Positions 9,332-18,701 are shown, counted from the stretch's first letter. The stretch: 64,000 nt of DNA from Chthoniobacteraceae bacterium (GCA_947449735.1 CANFTB010000011.1:34303-98302), one strand, 5' to 3'. Made by a program: numbers and translations. The notes: a model not told the origin generated them from the letters alone.

Positions 9332-10393
9332 ATGAGCGACGCCCCCGATAGCAATGCGCACGACGAAAACCTTGTCGTCGAGTTGCACACCCTCCGGCTG
9401 AGTCATCCCTTCCGCATCGCGCACGGAAGTTCGGACACACGACAGGTCCTGCGTGTCTCGCAGGCAAACGGCGTGGGCGAAGCTCCATTTGTTCCCTATT
9501 ACAACGACACACCCGAGGCTTCGCTGCAATGGCTGAGGCAATGGAAACCCAGCCCCCAATGGCATCCCGACGAAGTTGCCGGCGCGCCACGCCAAGCGCA
9601 TCTGGCGCTTGATCTATTGTGGCACGACATCGCGGCAAAACAGCGGGCTGAACCTCTCTGGAAACACCTGAATTTACCGAACCCCAGCGGCCGGGCTGTG
9701 TGCAGGTCGCTGTCCATCCCGGACCACTTGGATGCATACGAGGAAACCGTGCAAAAGCTGTCCAGGCAGTTCGCGATTCTCAAACTCAAGCTGGGCAGCG
9801 GCAACGCCGACTTTGACGAGGCCATCGCGGCCAAAGCGCGGGAAGCCGCTCCCGACACCCTGCTTTTCGCGGATGCTAACGGAGGCTGGACGGTTGCGGA
9901 GTCGGCAAAGCTGATTCCAAGACTACTCCGCTTCGGAATCGCATTTGTAGAGCAACCCGTGCACCACAAGGAGGGCATCGAAGCTTGGAGAGAGCTGAAG
10001 TCCCTGTTGCCCTCATCCTCGATGCCGTTGTTTGCGGACGAGTCCGTCCAAGGCGCTGAAGACCTCACTGCACTTTCCGGGCTGATTCAGGGGGTGAACA
10101 TTAAGCTTCTCAAGTGCGGCGGCATCGCGAATGCACTTGGCCTTCTCGGGCGCGCCAAGGAGGCGGGATTGCAGACCATTCTCGGATGCATGATTGAGAG
10201 CAGCATCGGCACGACGGCGGCAGCCCATCTTGCCGCCCACATGGACTATATTGACCTCGACGGCCACCTCTATCTCGGAAACGACGACTACACAGGCTTG
10301 CAGTTTAATTCCAACGGCCGCTTACGTTTGCCCGAGCGTTCGGGGATCGGTGCGATCCCAATCACCCCGCCGCCCCCGCCCCAAGCCACGTGA
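9332..10393 (+). CDS. Enolase-superfamily dipeptide epimerase (L-Ala-D/L-Glu epimerase type)
   Basis: 353 residues from MSDAPDSNAH; the frame continues upstream into nagA sequence, so this in-frame ATG is preferred. The muconate-lactonizing subgroup active site is complete: KLK (K151, K153), metal ligands in ADANGGW (D181), EQPV (E207) and ADESVQ (D236), and NIKLLKCGG (K258, K261), followed by CMIESSIG. Family members epimerise L-Ala-D-Glu released from murein, but close paralogues use other dipeptides, so the exact substrate is inferred. It sits 71 bp after nagA, consistent with a muropeptide recycling group. Confidence 0.88.
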   Translation: MSDAPDSNAHDENLVVELHTLRLSHPFRIAHGSSDTRQVLRVSQANGVGEAPFVPYYNDTPEASLQWLRQWKPSPQWHPDEVAGAPRQAHLALDLLWHDIAAKQRAEPLWKHLNLPNPSGRAVCRSLSIPDHLDAYEETVQKLSRQFAILKLKLGSGNADFDEAIAAKAREAAPDTLLFADANGGWTVAESAKLIPRLLRFGIAFVEQPVHHKEGIEAWRELKSLLPSSSMPLFADESVQGAEDLTALSGLIQGVNIKLLKCGGIANALGLLGRAKEAGLQTILGCMIESSIGTTAAAHLAAHMDYIDLDGHLYLGNDDYTGLQFNSNGRLRLPERSGIGAIPITPPPPPQAT

Positions 10394-10471
10394 TCCCGCA
10401 CCTGCAGGCTGCCACGCATCCAGTAAAAAGGCGGTGTGCCTCTACCAATTGTTTCCAATCAGATCTTTAGA

Positions 10472-12832
10472 TCAAACGTCTCGGGAGACCACGCCAGCTG
10501 ACAGCCCCTCTGATTTACGCAGCGTGAGCACCACCGCCTTGGAGACGGGAGTGTTGCTGCGCTCGGCAACGCTTGTGATCGGCACCAAAACGTTGGTTTC
10601 AGGAAAGTACGTCGCCATACAACGTTCCGGAATCGGATAGGCCACCACAATGAACCGGCGGGCCACCCGTTCCACCCCGTCCGCATGATTGAACAAATCC
10701 ACGACGTCTCCAGCCTTCAGTCTTTCGCCCTCGATATCCGCAGCGTTCATCAAAACTACGCGGCGCTCGTTGAACACCCCCCGGTACCTGTCATCAAGAC
10801 CGTAGATGGTGGTATTGAACTGGTCGTGGCTCCGAATCGTCATCATCAGGTACTCGTCCTTCGCGATCTTTGGAAACGAAAGCGCGGAGGCATGGAAGCG
10901 CGCCCTTCCCGCAGGCGTAGTGAAGCGCATCTCGCGGTTCGGATTCGGCAGATAAAACCCGCCCGGTATCCGGGCCCTGGCATTGTACTTCGAAAAACCA
11001 CTGATGGTGCGCTCGATGGCGTCGCGGATGTGGTCGTAGTGCAGGGTGAACTTTTCCCAGTCTACCACGCTGCGACCGCCCAGAGTCGCCCGCGCCATGC
11101 GCGCCACGATGACGGGTTCGCTCAACAATCGGTCAGACACCGGCTCGAGTCCGCCCCGGGAAGCCTGCACCACACCCATCGAGTTTTCACACGTCACAAA
11201 CTGCCGCTCGCCGTGGAGCACGTCCAGGTCGCTGCGCCCGAGCGTGGGCAGGATCAACGCCTCACGGCCGTGCACCAGGTGACTGCGGTTGAGCTTGGTC
11301 GAAACATTCACAGTCAGCGCGCAGCGGCGGAGCGCCTCCGCTGTGTAAAGCGTGTCGGGCGTCGCCGAAAGAAAGTTGCCACCCATGGCGATGAACACCC
11401 GGCCGTTGCCCTCGTGCATGGCCTTGATGCTCTCAACGACATCCCAGCCCGCGGCCCGCGGCGGAGCAAAACCAAACACCTCCCCTAGCTTGTCTAGAAA
11501 CGCCTCAGCGGGCTTTTCATAGATCCCCATCGTCCTGTCTCCCTGCACATTACTGTGGCCGCGAACCGGACAGGTGCCCGCGCCAGGCCGCCCAATGCTC
11601 CCCTTGAGCAAAAGCAGGTTCACCACCTCCTGGATGGTTTCAACCGCGTTGCGCTGCTGCGTCAGGCCCATTGCCCAGCACGCGATGATGCGCCTCTTGC
11701 CCGCAATCAAATCCGCCGCCGCACGGAGATCCTCCATCGAAAGCCCGCACCCCTCGAGGATTGCGTCAAAACCAACCGCATCCAGAGCAGCGACAAAGGC
11801 ATCATATCCCTCCGTGTGTTCACGGATGAACGCGTGGTCGAATACGCTCCCCGGCGCCTTCCGCTCCGCCTCCAAAAGCAGTTTCATTACCCCCTTCAGC
11901 AGGGCCATGTCGCCATTGATGCGCACCTGCAAAAACATCTCTGTCAGCGGAGCAGTGATCCCGACGGCGCCCTTGAACTCCTGTGGATTCTGAAACCCCA
12001 TGAGCCCTGCCTCTGGCAAAGGATTGATGGAAACGATTTTGCAGCCGTTCTCCCGGGCCTTCTGCAGAGCGGTGAGCATCCGCGGGTGGTTGGTTCCGGG
12101 GTTCTGGCCGAGGATCAAAATCACCTCCGCCTTTGGAAAATCGTCCAGAGTGACCGAGCCCTTGCCCATTCCGAGCGACTCCGAAAGCGCAACCCCGCTG
12201 GACTCATGGCACATGTTCGAACAATCGGGCAGGTTGTTCGTGCCGTATTCGCGAACGAAAAGCTGGTACAGAAACGCTGCCTCGTTGCTTGTGCGCCCCG
12301 AGGTGTAGAAGACCGCCTGATTCGGAGAATCCAGCGCATTGAGGTGGCCTGCTATTCGTTGGAACGCCGCATCCCAGGTGACCGGCTCGTAGTGGGTCCC
12401 TCCCGGAGGCAGGTACATCGGCTCTGCAATCCTACCCTTTTTCCCAATCTCAAAATCGTCCATCGCTGCCAGTTCGGAAACGGTATGCTCCGCAAAAAAG
12501 TCCGGCCAGAGCACTTTGATGGTTGCCTCTTCCGCGATCGCCTTTGCGCCGTTCTCACAGTACTCGGCAATGGCGGAACGCTCGTCGTCGGGATCCGGCC
12601 ACGCGCACCCGGGACAGTCGAACCCATCCTTTTGGTTGAGCTGCAACAGGGCATTGACGCCACGCGCCAAACCCATTTCGCCAAACACATGCCTCACACT
12701 GCTCACCACCGCCGGCAGTCCCGCCGCAACGGACTTCACAGCCCCGAGACGCAGCCCCGTAAAACGCTCGGGATTCTCAGCACTTGGAATCGGCGCTGTC
12801 TGAGCGGCGGGAATAGAAGAATCTCGCTTCAT
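10472..12832 (-). CDS. FdhF/YdeP-family molybdopterin oxidoreductase
   Basis: 786 residues. The N-terminus carries FDCPGCAWPDP (C73, C76), diagnostic of the YdeP-like branch, rather than the four-Cys Fe-S binding box of classic formate dehydrogenase. The molybdopterin-binding core follows (TSGRTSNEAAF, NMCHESSG, ILGQNPGTNHPR, GMGLTQQRNAV, GRPGAGTCPVRGHSNVQGDRT) with a C-terminal dinucleotide-binding domain (YFPETNVLVP). YdeP proteins are cytosolic, linked to acid or formate stress in enterics, and their substrate is uncertain. The adjacent upstream fdhD on the same strand (57-bp gap) supports a molybdoenzyme needing sulfuration. No partner subunit or Moco synthesis gene is nearby. Confidence 0.88.
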   Translation of the reverse strand: MKRDSSIPAAQTAPIPSAENPERFTGLRLGAVKSVAAGLPAVVSSVRHVFGEMGLARGVNALLQLNQKDGFDCPGCAWPDPDDERSAIAEYCENGAKAIAEEATIKVLWPDFFAEHTVSELAAMDDFEIGKKGRIAEPMYLPPGGTHYEPVTWDAAFQRIAGHLNALDSPNQAVFYTSGRTSNEAAFLYQLFVREYGTNNLPDCSNMCHESSGVALSESLGMGKGSVTLDDFPKAEVILILGQNPGTNHPRMLTALQKARENGCKIVSINPLPEAGLMGFQNPQEFKGAVGITAPLTEMFLQVRINGDMALLKGVMKLLLEAERKAPGSVFDHAFIREHTEGYDAFVAALDAVGFDAILEGCGLSMEDLRAAADLIAGKRRIIACWAMGLTQQRNAVETIQEVVNLLLLKGSIGRPGAGTCPVRGHSNVQGDRTMGIYEKPAEAFLDKLGEVFGFAPPRAAGWDVVESIKAMHEGNGRVFIAMGGNFLSATPDTLYTAEALRRCALTVNVSTKLNRSHLVHGREALILPTLGRSDLDVLHGERQFVTCENSMGVVQASRGGLEPVSDRLLSEPVIVARMARATLGGRSVVDWEKFTLHYDHIRDAIERTISGFSKYNARARIPGGFYLPNPNREMRFTTPAGRARFHASALSFPKIAKDEYLMMTIRSHDQFNTTIYGLDDRYRGVFNERRVVLMNAADIEGERLKAGDVVDLFNHADGVERVARRFIVVAYPIPERCMATYFPETNVLVPITSVAERSNTPVSKAVVLTLRKSEGLSAGVVSRDV

Positions 12833-12889
12833 GGGATGACCAGAAGGCTGAACCGATGCCGCTGCGCAGACGAGCCTGATCCTCTGGAA

Positions 12890-13759
12890 TCAAAGCGCGT
12901 GCACCGGACCTCCCCCTTCCAGACGGTGAGAGCCGCTGTAGAGGTTGAAGCGCCCTTCGCGCAGAAACCCAGCCAGAGTAATGCCAAAATCCCGCGCGCA
13001 CTGCACCGCAAGACTCGATGGAGCCCCCACGGAACACACGACACCAAGTCCCGCCATGGCAGACTTTTGAATAAGCTCGAAACTCGCGCGCCCGCTCAGA
13101 AAAAGAATCCGTCCGCCCAGCGGAAGCCATTCAGAGGCGAATGCATAGCCGATCAACTTGTCCACGGCGTTGTGCCTTCCCACGTCCTCCCGCAAGGCCA
13201 GCAGGCCCCCCTCAAAATCAAAAAGCGCCGCGGCATGCAGCCCGCCCGTGACTCCAAACACGCGCTGCGCCGACCGCACCGCGTCCGGAAGCGCGTGCAG
13301 CACCTCGGGACGAATCACCTCGCCGTCGTCCGAAATCTGCGCACAGCCCCGAGAGCGCACCGCCTCGATGGACGTCTTTCCACAGATGCCGCAACTCGAA
13401 CTGACAAACGAGTGGCGTGCGAAAATGTGCTCCGGAAGCTCCACGCCGTCTGCGAGTTCAATCTTCACCAGGTTGCCGGCCTCCCCGTCCAGTCCCTCCC
13501 CGAAACAATGGCGAACCGACTGCACTTCATCCCTGGATCGGATGATTCCCTCTGTGAAAAGAAAGCCTAGCGCCAATTCTAGGTCGTTACCGGGCGTGCG
13601 CATGGTAATCGCCAGCTCGCGCTGCTCCCGGCCGTGCACCCCGCCGTAGCCCAGTCTGAAACCGAGAGGTTCCTCCACGGCGACCAGATCCTCGGCCGGC
13701 GCCGAGGTGTCCGCAGTCACTTTTAGGATCCTGAATGGAACAACCGGGGATGAGTTCAT
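12890..13759 (-). CDS. fdhD: Formate dehydrogenase accessory sulfurtransferase FdhD
   Basis: 289 residues with the FdhD hallmarks: EEPLGFRLGYGG and TPGNDLELALGFLFTEGII near the N-terminus, and SSCGICGKTS with the CxxC pair C123/C126 that relays sulfur from a desulfurase to the molybdenum cofactor. DVGRHNAVDKLIG and SGRASFELIQKSAMAGL are further blocks. It lies directly upstream of the YdeP/FdhF-like gene, its presumed client, and is probably co-transcribed with it. About 165 bp separate it from ccoI upstream. Confidence 0.95.
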   Translation of the reverse strand: MNSSPVVPFRILKVTADTSAPAEDLVAVEEPLGFRLGYGGVHGREQRELAITMRTPGNDLELALGFLFTEGIIRSRDEVQSVRHCFGEGLDGEAGNLVKIELADGVELPEHIFARHSFVSSSCGICGKTSIEAVRSRGCAQISDDGEVIRPEVLHALPDAVRSAQRVFGVTGGLHAAALFDFEGGLLALREDVGRHNAVDKLIGYAFASEWLPLGGRILFLSGRASFELIQKSAMAGLGVVCSVGAPSSLAVQCARDFGITLAGFLREGRFNLYSGSHRLEGGGPVHAL

Positions 13760-13808
13760 AAAGTGGTAGGGTTGGGCATAGCCTGCTCGGGCGCCCCGAA
13801 GGTAAAGA

Positions 13809-13847
13809 TTTCCCTCACCGCATCCAGAGCGGATTTACGCAGGGAAA
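13809..13847. terminator. Nested hairpin between ccoI and fdhD
   Basis: Outer arms tttccct (13809-13815) and agggaaa (13841-13847) pair perfectly and enclose inner arms ccgc (13818-13821) and gcgg (13829-13832). On the minus strand it lies about 78 nt after the ccoI stop and is followed by TCTTT, so it could end the cbb3 operon. It equally falls in the leader of fdhD. The short T run makes it a weak intrinsic terminator. Confidence 0.35.
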
Positions 13848-13924
13848 CGACCGGCTCCCGGGCTGGTATCGCGACAACTTTCGGTCCGGCGTCCACACGA
13901 CTTCATCTTCATTCACGGAACCCA

Positions 13925-16297
13925 CTAGCGCCTTTCTAAAACATCCTCACCCTTTCGTTCTTTGAAAGCATGCAAAACAATCGCCAGCGTGACCACCGAC
14001 GACAGCGGCATCACAATGGAGGCCAGAAGCGGATGCATCCGTCCGAATAAAGCCAGCGAGATGACAACTACATTGTAGAGCGTGGTGAAGCACAGAACCC
14101 TCCGGCCCAGGCCATTCTTAAAAACAGCCATCTCCAAAAGCTTCCGAACGCCCGAAAGCCCCCGGCCTAGGTAGTAAAAATCCGCCCTCTGCTCCAGAAC
14201 GCCGCGGTCGACAGCTGGAGTCCCCGTCACAAGGCTCTCGGCAAAGGCGAGCGAATCGTTGGCGCCGTCACCCAGCATCAGTGCGGAATCCCTCCCCCCG
14301 CGGTTTGCCAGCCAGCGCGCCTTGTCTTCGGGGGTCTGCGCACCGTCGGCAGCCTCGGCCCCAAGATCCAGATCAGCCGCCACGGCGGACACTCGCAAGG
14401 GATGGTCGCCGCTCAGAATGTGAACCGCATACCCGGCGTCCCGCAAAGCTCCCACTTCTTCCACCGCGCCCGGCCGGAGCTTCTCTTCAAACTCAAAAAC
14501 AGCAACCACCCTGCCGCCACAACCAAACACAGTCCCCTCGGGGAGAAGTGCCGCTTGAGAGCTTTCCAACACCCAGGACGGCCTCCCCAGACGCCAGATG
14601 CGCCCCGATCCATCCCGCCACTCCACCCCGTACCCTGCACGCTCCTTTACCGCATAGTCCTCGGGAATTTGAGGGAGAGGAAACACGCCCAGCGCCTCCC
14701 GAAGGCTGGTGGCAGCCGGGTGCATTGAGCGCGAAACCAGCAAACGCAAGACCCCCTCCGCTTCGTCATCAAGGCTTCCCAGTCCGCTTCCTGATTTCAG
14801 GCGAAGCACTTCACCGGTCAACGTCCCGGTTTTATCAAACACGATGGTCCTCACCCGAAGCAGGCGGCTCCAGATACCGGACTCACGCACGAAGACCCCG
14901 TGATCCTTCATGCGCGCGGCCGCCAGATCCGCGAGCAGCGGTAACGCCACGCCGCTAGCGCAGGGACAAGAGACGACCAGCACCGAGATGCAAACCTGCA
15001 ACGCGGCCTGAAGCCCCTGGCCTTTCGCAATCCAAAACGCAAAGCCCGCCGCCGCAATCAGCAACACGCATAGCAGATACACAAGAATGAACCGCTGCAC
15101 GCCCTCGTGCACCTCGGCTTTGACGGCGGGGGCCTCAAGCAATTTCGCGAGCAATGAGTCCGACCAGTTCTCCAGAGCCTCAAGCTCCAGCGGACTGCCG
15201 CTCAAATTGATAGATCCCGATGCGACGGTCTGCCCGGCGTGGGCATGACGAGCGTCCGACTCGCCGCTGATCCATTCCATTCCAAACAGAGCCTCACTCG
15301 AACGCAGCAGTGACCTCACCGGCACAGGCGACCCGCCGGGAACAGTGAACACCTCGCCCTTCGCCGGCTTTAATCGCGACTGCGGCGCTTGAAGCACCCT
15401 ATTCCTATTTCTCTCCAGCGCAGTCTGCTGCACCCAGCGTCCGACCAGCATCAAAAACGTAAAGACACTGACGAAGTCGAAGTACACCCCCTCCCCGCTT
15501 CCCGATCTCCACGCAAAAATAGAACCCCCATAGGCCGCCAGCAAGCCTATGGCAATGGGGAGGTCCATGTGCACGCAACCCATCCGCAGAGCGTTCCACG
15601 CACGTCCCACAAAATACGACGCGCCCACAAACATAGACGCGGTCGCGCATCCCAAGGCCCCCTTTAGAAAAAACGCCGAAAGCCCATCATCGAGCCGTAG
15701 ACCGCAGTAGCCCGGAACAGTAAACAGCATCGCGTTCATCGCCAGCGCCCCACAGACGCCCATGCGCAGCACCAACCCCCGTGTCTTCAGCGCTCGGCCC
15801 GAGCCGTCGCCGGGCCCGGTCTGATAACCGAACTTCTGCAGCAAGGCCGCAAATTCGACCGCCTGAAAAACATCCGGCTCCACCCGGAGTCTTGCGGTTC
15901 CCCCCAGGAGATCGACGTCAATTTCAATCCCCCCCGGCCGGCCCTCAAAAACCCTCCGGATCAGCCACACGCAAGCGATGCAGGACATGCCCTGGACCTC
16001 GATCTCAAAACTGCCCGCAAACTCGCGGCAAAGAACGCCAATCCACTCCAGGTTGCGCCATTGGAAAAAACCCGCGAGAACAGGCGTCTGTGGACCTTCC
16101 CTCAATTCGTAAAACCGCGCCAATCCCTGGTCTTGAATCAACTCGTACACAACCCGGCATCCGGAACAGCAGAAGACCCGTCCGTCCGAAAGCACGATGC
16201 CCTCCGCATCGGCGGAGACCCCGCAATGGAAGCACAGCGAGGCACTCAACAGTGGAGCTACGGCGGACTGCTGCGGATTAGAGAGCGCAACAGCCAT
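13925..16297 (-). CDS. ccoI: Copper-translocating P-type ATPase, CcoI/FixI type
   Basis: 790 residues from MAVALSNPQQ; the start is supported by GGGAGG upstream, and the frame continues 44 codons further. The N-terminal Cys-rich segment (C22, C25, then C43-C44-x-x-C47) is the extra metal-binding domain typical of FixI/CcoI. An HMA-like domain with GMSCIAC (C106, C109) follows, then membrane helices, the SCPCASG metal path motif near residue 443, FDKTGTLTG with phosphorylated Asp near 487, HP in SRSMHPAA, and GDGANDSLA. It loads copper into the cbb3 oxidase. It is the last gene of the operon and its start overlaps the end of the safE-like gene by 20 bp. Confidence 0.92.
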   Translation of the reverse strand: MAVALSNPQQSAVAPLLSASLCFHCGVSADAEGIVLSDGRVFCCSGCRVVYELIQDQGLARFYELREGPQTPVLAGFFQWRNLEWIGVLCREFAGSFEIEVQGMSCIACVWLIRRVFEGRPGGIEIDVDLLGGTARLRVEPDVFQAVEFAALLQKFGYQTGPGDGSGRALKTRGLVLRMGVCGALAMNAMLFTVPGYCGLRLDDGLSAFFLKGALGCATASMFVGASYFVGRAWNALRMGCVHMDLPIAIGLLAAYGGSIFAWRSGSGEGVYFDFVSVFTFLMLVGRWVQQTALERNRNRVLQAPQSRLKPAKGEVFTVPGGSPVPVRSLLRSSEALFGMEWISGESDARHAHAGQTVASGSINLSGSPLELEALENWSDSLLAKLLEAPAVKAEVHEGVQRFILVYLLCVLLIAAAGFAFWIAKGQGLQAALQVCISVLVVSCPCASGVALPLLADLAAARMKDHGVFVRESGIWSRLLRVRTIVFDKTGTLTGEVLRLKSGSGLGSLDDEAEGVLRLLVSRSMHPAATSLREALGVFPLPQIPEDYAVKERAGYGVEWRDGSGRIWRLGRPSWVLESSQAALLPEGTVFGCGGRVVAVFEFEEKLRPGAVEEVGALRDAGYAVHILSGDHPLRVSAVAADLDLGAEAADGAQTPEDKARWLANRGGRDSALMLGDGANDSLAFAESLVTGTPAVDRGVLEQRADFYYLGRGLSGVRKLLEMAVFKNGLGRRVLCFTTLYNVVVISLALFGRMHPLLASIVMPLSSVVTLAIVLHAFKERKGEDVLERR

Positions 16298-16886
16298 GGG
16301 CGCCTCCCATCCAAAGCCGCCAGGCGAGCACGCCTGTTGCACACCACAACAGGCCGCCCTGTAAATAGCGCAGCCGCTGGGGCGAGACTTTCCGCAAGAG
16401 ATGCAACACCCCCCCTTGGATCGCCACATACAAAACCACCGTCCCGAGCCCGAAACAAAGCAACAGCAGCCCGCCCCCGACCGCAGATCCCGACGCGGCC
16501 GCAGCGCCCAGCATCAACCACAAAGGACCACAAGGGATCAAGGGCGTGAGCCAGCCAAGATTCCGGTCCAGTTTTGCACGCGTCCGCAGACGCTCTGCGA
16601 ACGCCGGAACAGGAAGGCGCCGCTCCCACCCGAGAGCCATCATCACAAACACCGCCAGCAGGACCCAGGGAGCGAACCGCACAGGCCCCTGTTGCAGCGA
16701 CCCAAGCAGCCATTCGCCAACTCCTCCAAAAGCGCCGCCCAGCAACGTATAAGCCACAACCCTGCTGCCATGGTACTCCAGCGCACGGACCCGCACCGCG
16801 CACGCCAGCGGCCCGCACATCAGCGCACAGTGCGCCCCGGTTCCGAGTCCTGCTAAAAAGGCGGCGAATGTGGTTTCAATGTGCAT
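16278..16886 (-). CDS. SafE/UreH-type sulfite exporter-like membrane protein
   Basis: 202 residues, mostly hydrophobic, with about six membrane helices. The N-terminal GLGTGAHCALMCGPL is the GHC..CGPL signature of the UreH/SafE (DsbD_2-like) family, which regularly occurs beside ccoI in cbb3 clusters and is thought to take part in metal or thiol handling during oxidase assembly. It overlaps the 49-residue ORF upstream (by 11 bp) and ccoI downstream (by 20 bp), so all three are probably translationally coupled. The precise function is not established. Confidence 0.85.
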   Translation of the reverse strand: MHIETTFAAFLAGLGTGAHCALMCGPLACAVRVRALEYHGSRVVAYTLLGGAFGGVGEWLLGSLQQGPVRFAPWVLLAVFVMMALGWERRLPVPAFAERLRTRAKLDRNLGWLTPLIPCGPLWLMLGAAAASGSAVGGGLLLLCFGLGTVVLYVAIQGGVLHLLRKVSPQRLRYLQGGLLWCATGVLAWRLWMGGAHGCCAL

Positions 16887-17025
16887 TCCGGGCCTTGCTC
16901 GAGGAGACGTGATCCAAGGGAACCTCCTGCGGCGCGTTCCGCATACAGATCCTCACCGTCATCACTGTGGCGCTCAACAAGACGCCCCAGGCAGCCACTA
17001 TGAGAAACCACGCGGGAATCCTCAT
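16876..17025 (-). CDS. 49-residue membrane microprotein in the ccoH position
   Basis: This small frame starts with an ATG whose ATGA overlaps the ccoG stop and ends inside the safE-like gene. The product has one hydrophobic helix (about residues 5-26, WFLIVAAWGVLLSATVMTV) followed by a short charged tail. In other cbb3 operons this slot is held by ccoH/FixH (about 150 residues); here only an N-terminal anchor of that size remains, with no FixH-like periplasmic domain. It may be a reduced CcoH or another assembly microprotein. Evidence is position, coupling and the single helix only. Confidence 0.6.
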   Translation of the reverse strand: MRIPAWFLIVAAWGVLLSATVMTVRICMRNAPQEVPLDHVSSSKARNAH

Positions 17026-18701
17026 GCTCCGCCCCCTCCCGGAAGCCCCTGCGTGCCGGTTCGCGCCGCCTTCGGTGCAGCCTCGGGACCAAGCAGCGTG
17101 AACGGCTTGCGCGCGATCACGCGGCCTGCGCTGTCGCGCACGATCAGGTACAGGGCACCCTCCCGGGGCAGCGGAGCCAGCGGCGCGGTAAACACAATCA
17201 CCCGCTGAGTTTCACCCCAGCCCGAAACATCCTCCTCCAGGTCCCCCTGAAGCACGAGCCCCTCAGGGCCCCCTCCCTCAAGATTAAGCACATAGTGATT
17301 CGCATGCGGCGCCTTGTTCAATACGCGAAGCAGAAACTGGTTCCGTAGCACGCCGTCCGCGACAAAATAGGGAGGTCCGGGCAGCCGGGTGAAACTCACC
17401 ACCGCCTCCCTCAGTGTTGAAACCGCCAACGCCGCCGCGGAGATTCCGACCGCGAGCAGAAAGCCGTACAGCATCAGACGCGGGCGCCAAAAACGCCGCC
17501 CCCGGCCCGCCAGTCCGGAAAGAGAGTCGTACCGGATCAAACCCCGTGGTCTTTTTGCCCTGTCCATAACCACGTTGCAGGCGTCTATACAGGCGGCGCA
17601 CCCGATGCACTCCAGCTGCAGCCCCTGCCGGATGTCTATTCCCGTGGGGCAAACCTGCACGCAGCGCCCGCAGTCGAGGCAATCTCCGGCAGCCGCTTCC
17701 ACCCGGGCAACTGTCTTGGCGCGACGCGCCCCCCGCGGCTCGCCCCGCATCGAATCGTACCCCACCACGAGCGTGTGCACATCAGTCAGGACGCTCTGAA
17801 GACGTCCGTAGGGGCACAGCACGATGCAGAACTGTTCCCGGAACCATCCGAAAGAAAACCAGAGGACGGCCGTCACGCCCGCAACCAACAGGAACGCCCC
17901 GGGATGGGCCGCCGGCGCCTGGTGCATCATTTTTAACAACTCGGGAATCGAAACAAAATACGCCAGAAAACCGTGGGCAACCCCCGCGGCCAGCACTCCA
18001 ACCGCCAGTTGCTTCAGCAACCGCCGCACGCTCGTTCGAAAAGACGCCGGCTCAGACTCCAACCGCTTGCGCTTCGGACCATCCCCTTCAATCCAGCGCT
18101 CCACCCTCCGGACAACATCCAGAAAAACCGTCAACGGACACGCCCACCCGCACCAGACCCGGCCTAGGATGGCGGTGACTGTAAACAGTCCGAAGCCAAG
18201 ACCCGAAACCACAAAGAACGCAAGCCACAGATCCTGCGTGAGAAAGGTGAGCCCGAACAGATGCATCCTCCTCTCGGCAATATTGAAGAACACCGCAGGG
18301 GCGCCCCCCACAGGGATCCACGGGAGCGCGAGGTAGAGAATGATCAGCGCAAAACCAACAAACGAACGGGCACTGTAAATAGCCCCCGGAACATGCGAGG
18401 GATACAGCATCACGCGGCTGCCGTTCGCCCCAAACGTCGTCACGACGTCCAGCGACGGCCTTTGCGCGGTCCCAGCCGGAGGCGCACCAACCGCAGTGCC
18501 CTCCTCCGATTTTTCTTCCCACTTTGAAGCCTCAATCTTTGAGGCTTCAGACGTTGCCGGGCGAGACTGCTCGCTGGTCGAATCCACCGCACGAGCCGCA
18601 AGTCGGGCCGCCGCCGCGCGGGCAAGCGCCCCGGGGCAGTTTTCACCGCACTTGCCACCGCACCCCTTTTCAGAAGCTGCTGTCGAGACGGTTGTGCACA
18701 T
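17022..18701 (-). CDS. ccoG: Cytochrome c oxidase accessory protein CcoG (FixG/RdxA)
   Basis: 559 residues from MCTTVSTAAS; this start is preferred because it lies just after the ccoP stop (18733), although the frame opens earlier. The core has five or so membrane helices with YSARSFVGF, WCGWACPLTVFLD and LCPYGRLQSVL. Two clustered ferredoxin motifs follow: CLDCGRCVQVCP near 340 and CIGCAACIDAC near 365. A C-terminal Ig-like FixG domain closes it. CcoG is a membrane Fe-S copper oxidase/reductase for cbb3 assembly. Oddly, the N-terminus carries an additional Cys cluster (C14, C18, C22 in GCGGKCGENCPG) and a long Ala/Ser-rich linker before the first helix. Confidence 0.93.
   Translation of the reverse strand: MCTTVSTAASEKGCGGKCGENCPGALARAAAARLAARAVDSTSEQSRPATSEASKIEASKWEEKSEEGTAVGAPPAGTAQRPSLDVVTTFGANGSRVMLYPSHVPGAIYSARSFVGFALIILYLALPWIPVGGAPAVFFNIAERRMHLFGLTFLTQDLWLAFFVVSGLGFGLFTVTAILGRVWCGWACPLTVFLDVVRRVERWIEGDGPKRKRLESEPASFRTSVRRLLKQLAVGVLAAGVAHGFLAYFVSIPELLKMMHQAPAAHPGAFLLVAGVTAVLWFSFGWFREQFCIVLCPYGRLQSVLTDVHTLVVGYDSMRGEPRGARRAKTVARVEAAAGDCLDCGRCVQVCPTGIDIRQGLQLECIGCAACIDACNVVMDRAKRPRGLIRYDSLSGLAGRGRRFWRPRLMLYGFLLAVGISAAALAVSTLREAVVSFTRLPGPPYFVADGVLRNQFLLRVLNKAPHANHYVLNLEGGGPEGLVLQGDLEEDVSGWGETQRVIVFTAPLAPLPREGALYLIVRDSAGRVIARKPFTLLGPEAAPKAARTGTQGLPGGGGA

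Noticed and set aside
11555..13570. 671-codon + strand frame opposite the molybdoenzyme and fdhD
   Set aside because: Very rich in Arg, Pro and His without motifs, while both minus-strand genes have firm motifs.
13760..13924. Molybdenum-cofactor riboswitch before fdhD
   Set aside because: The region has a nested hairpin but I could not match the conserved Moco RNA elements.
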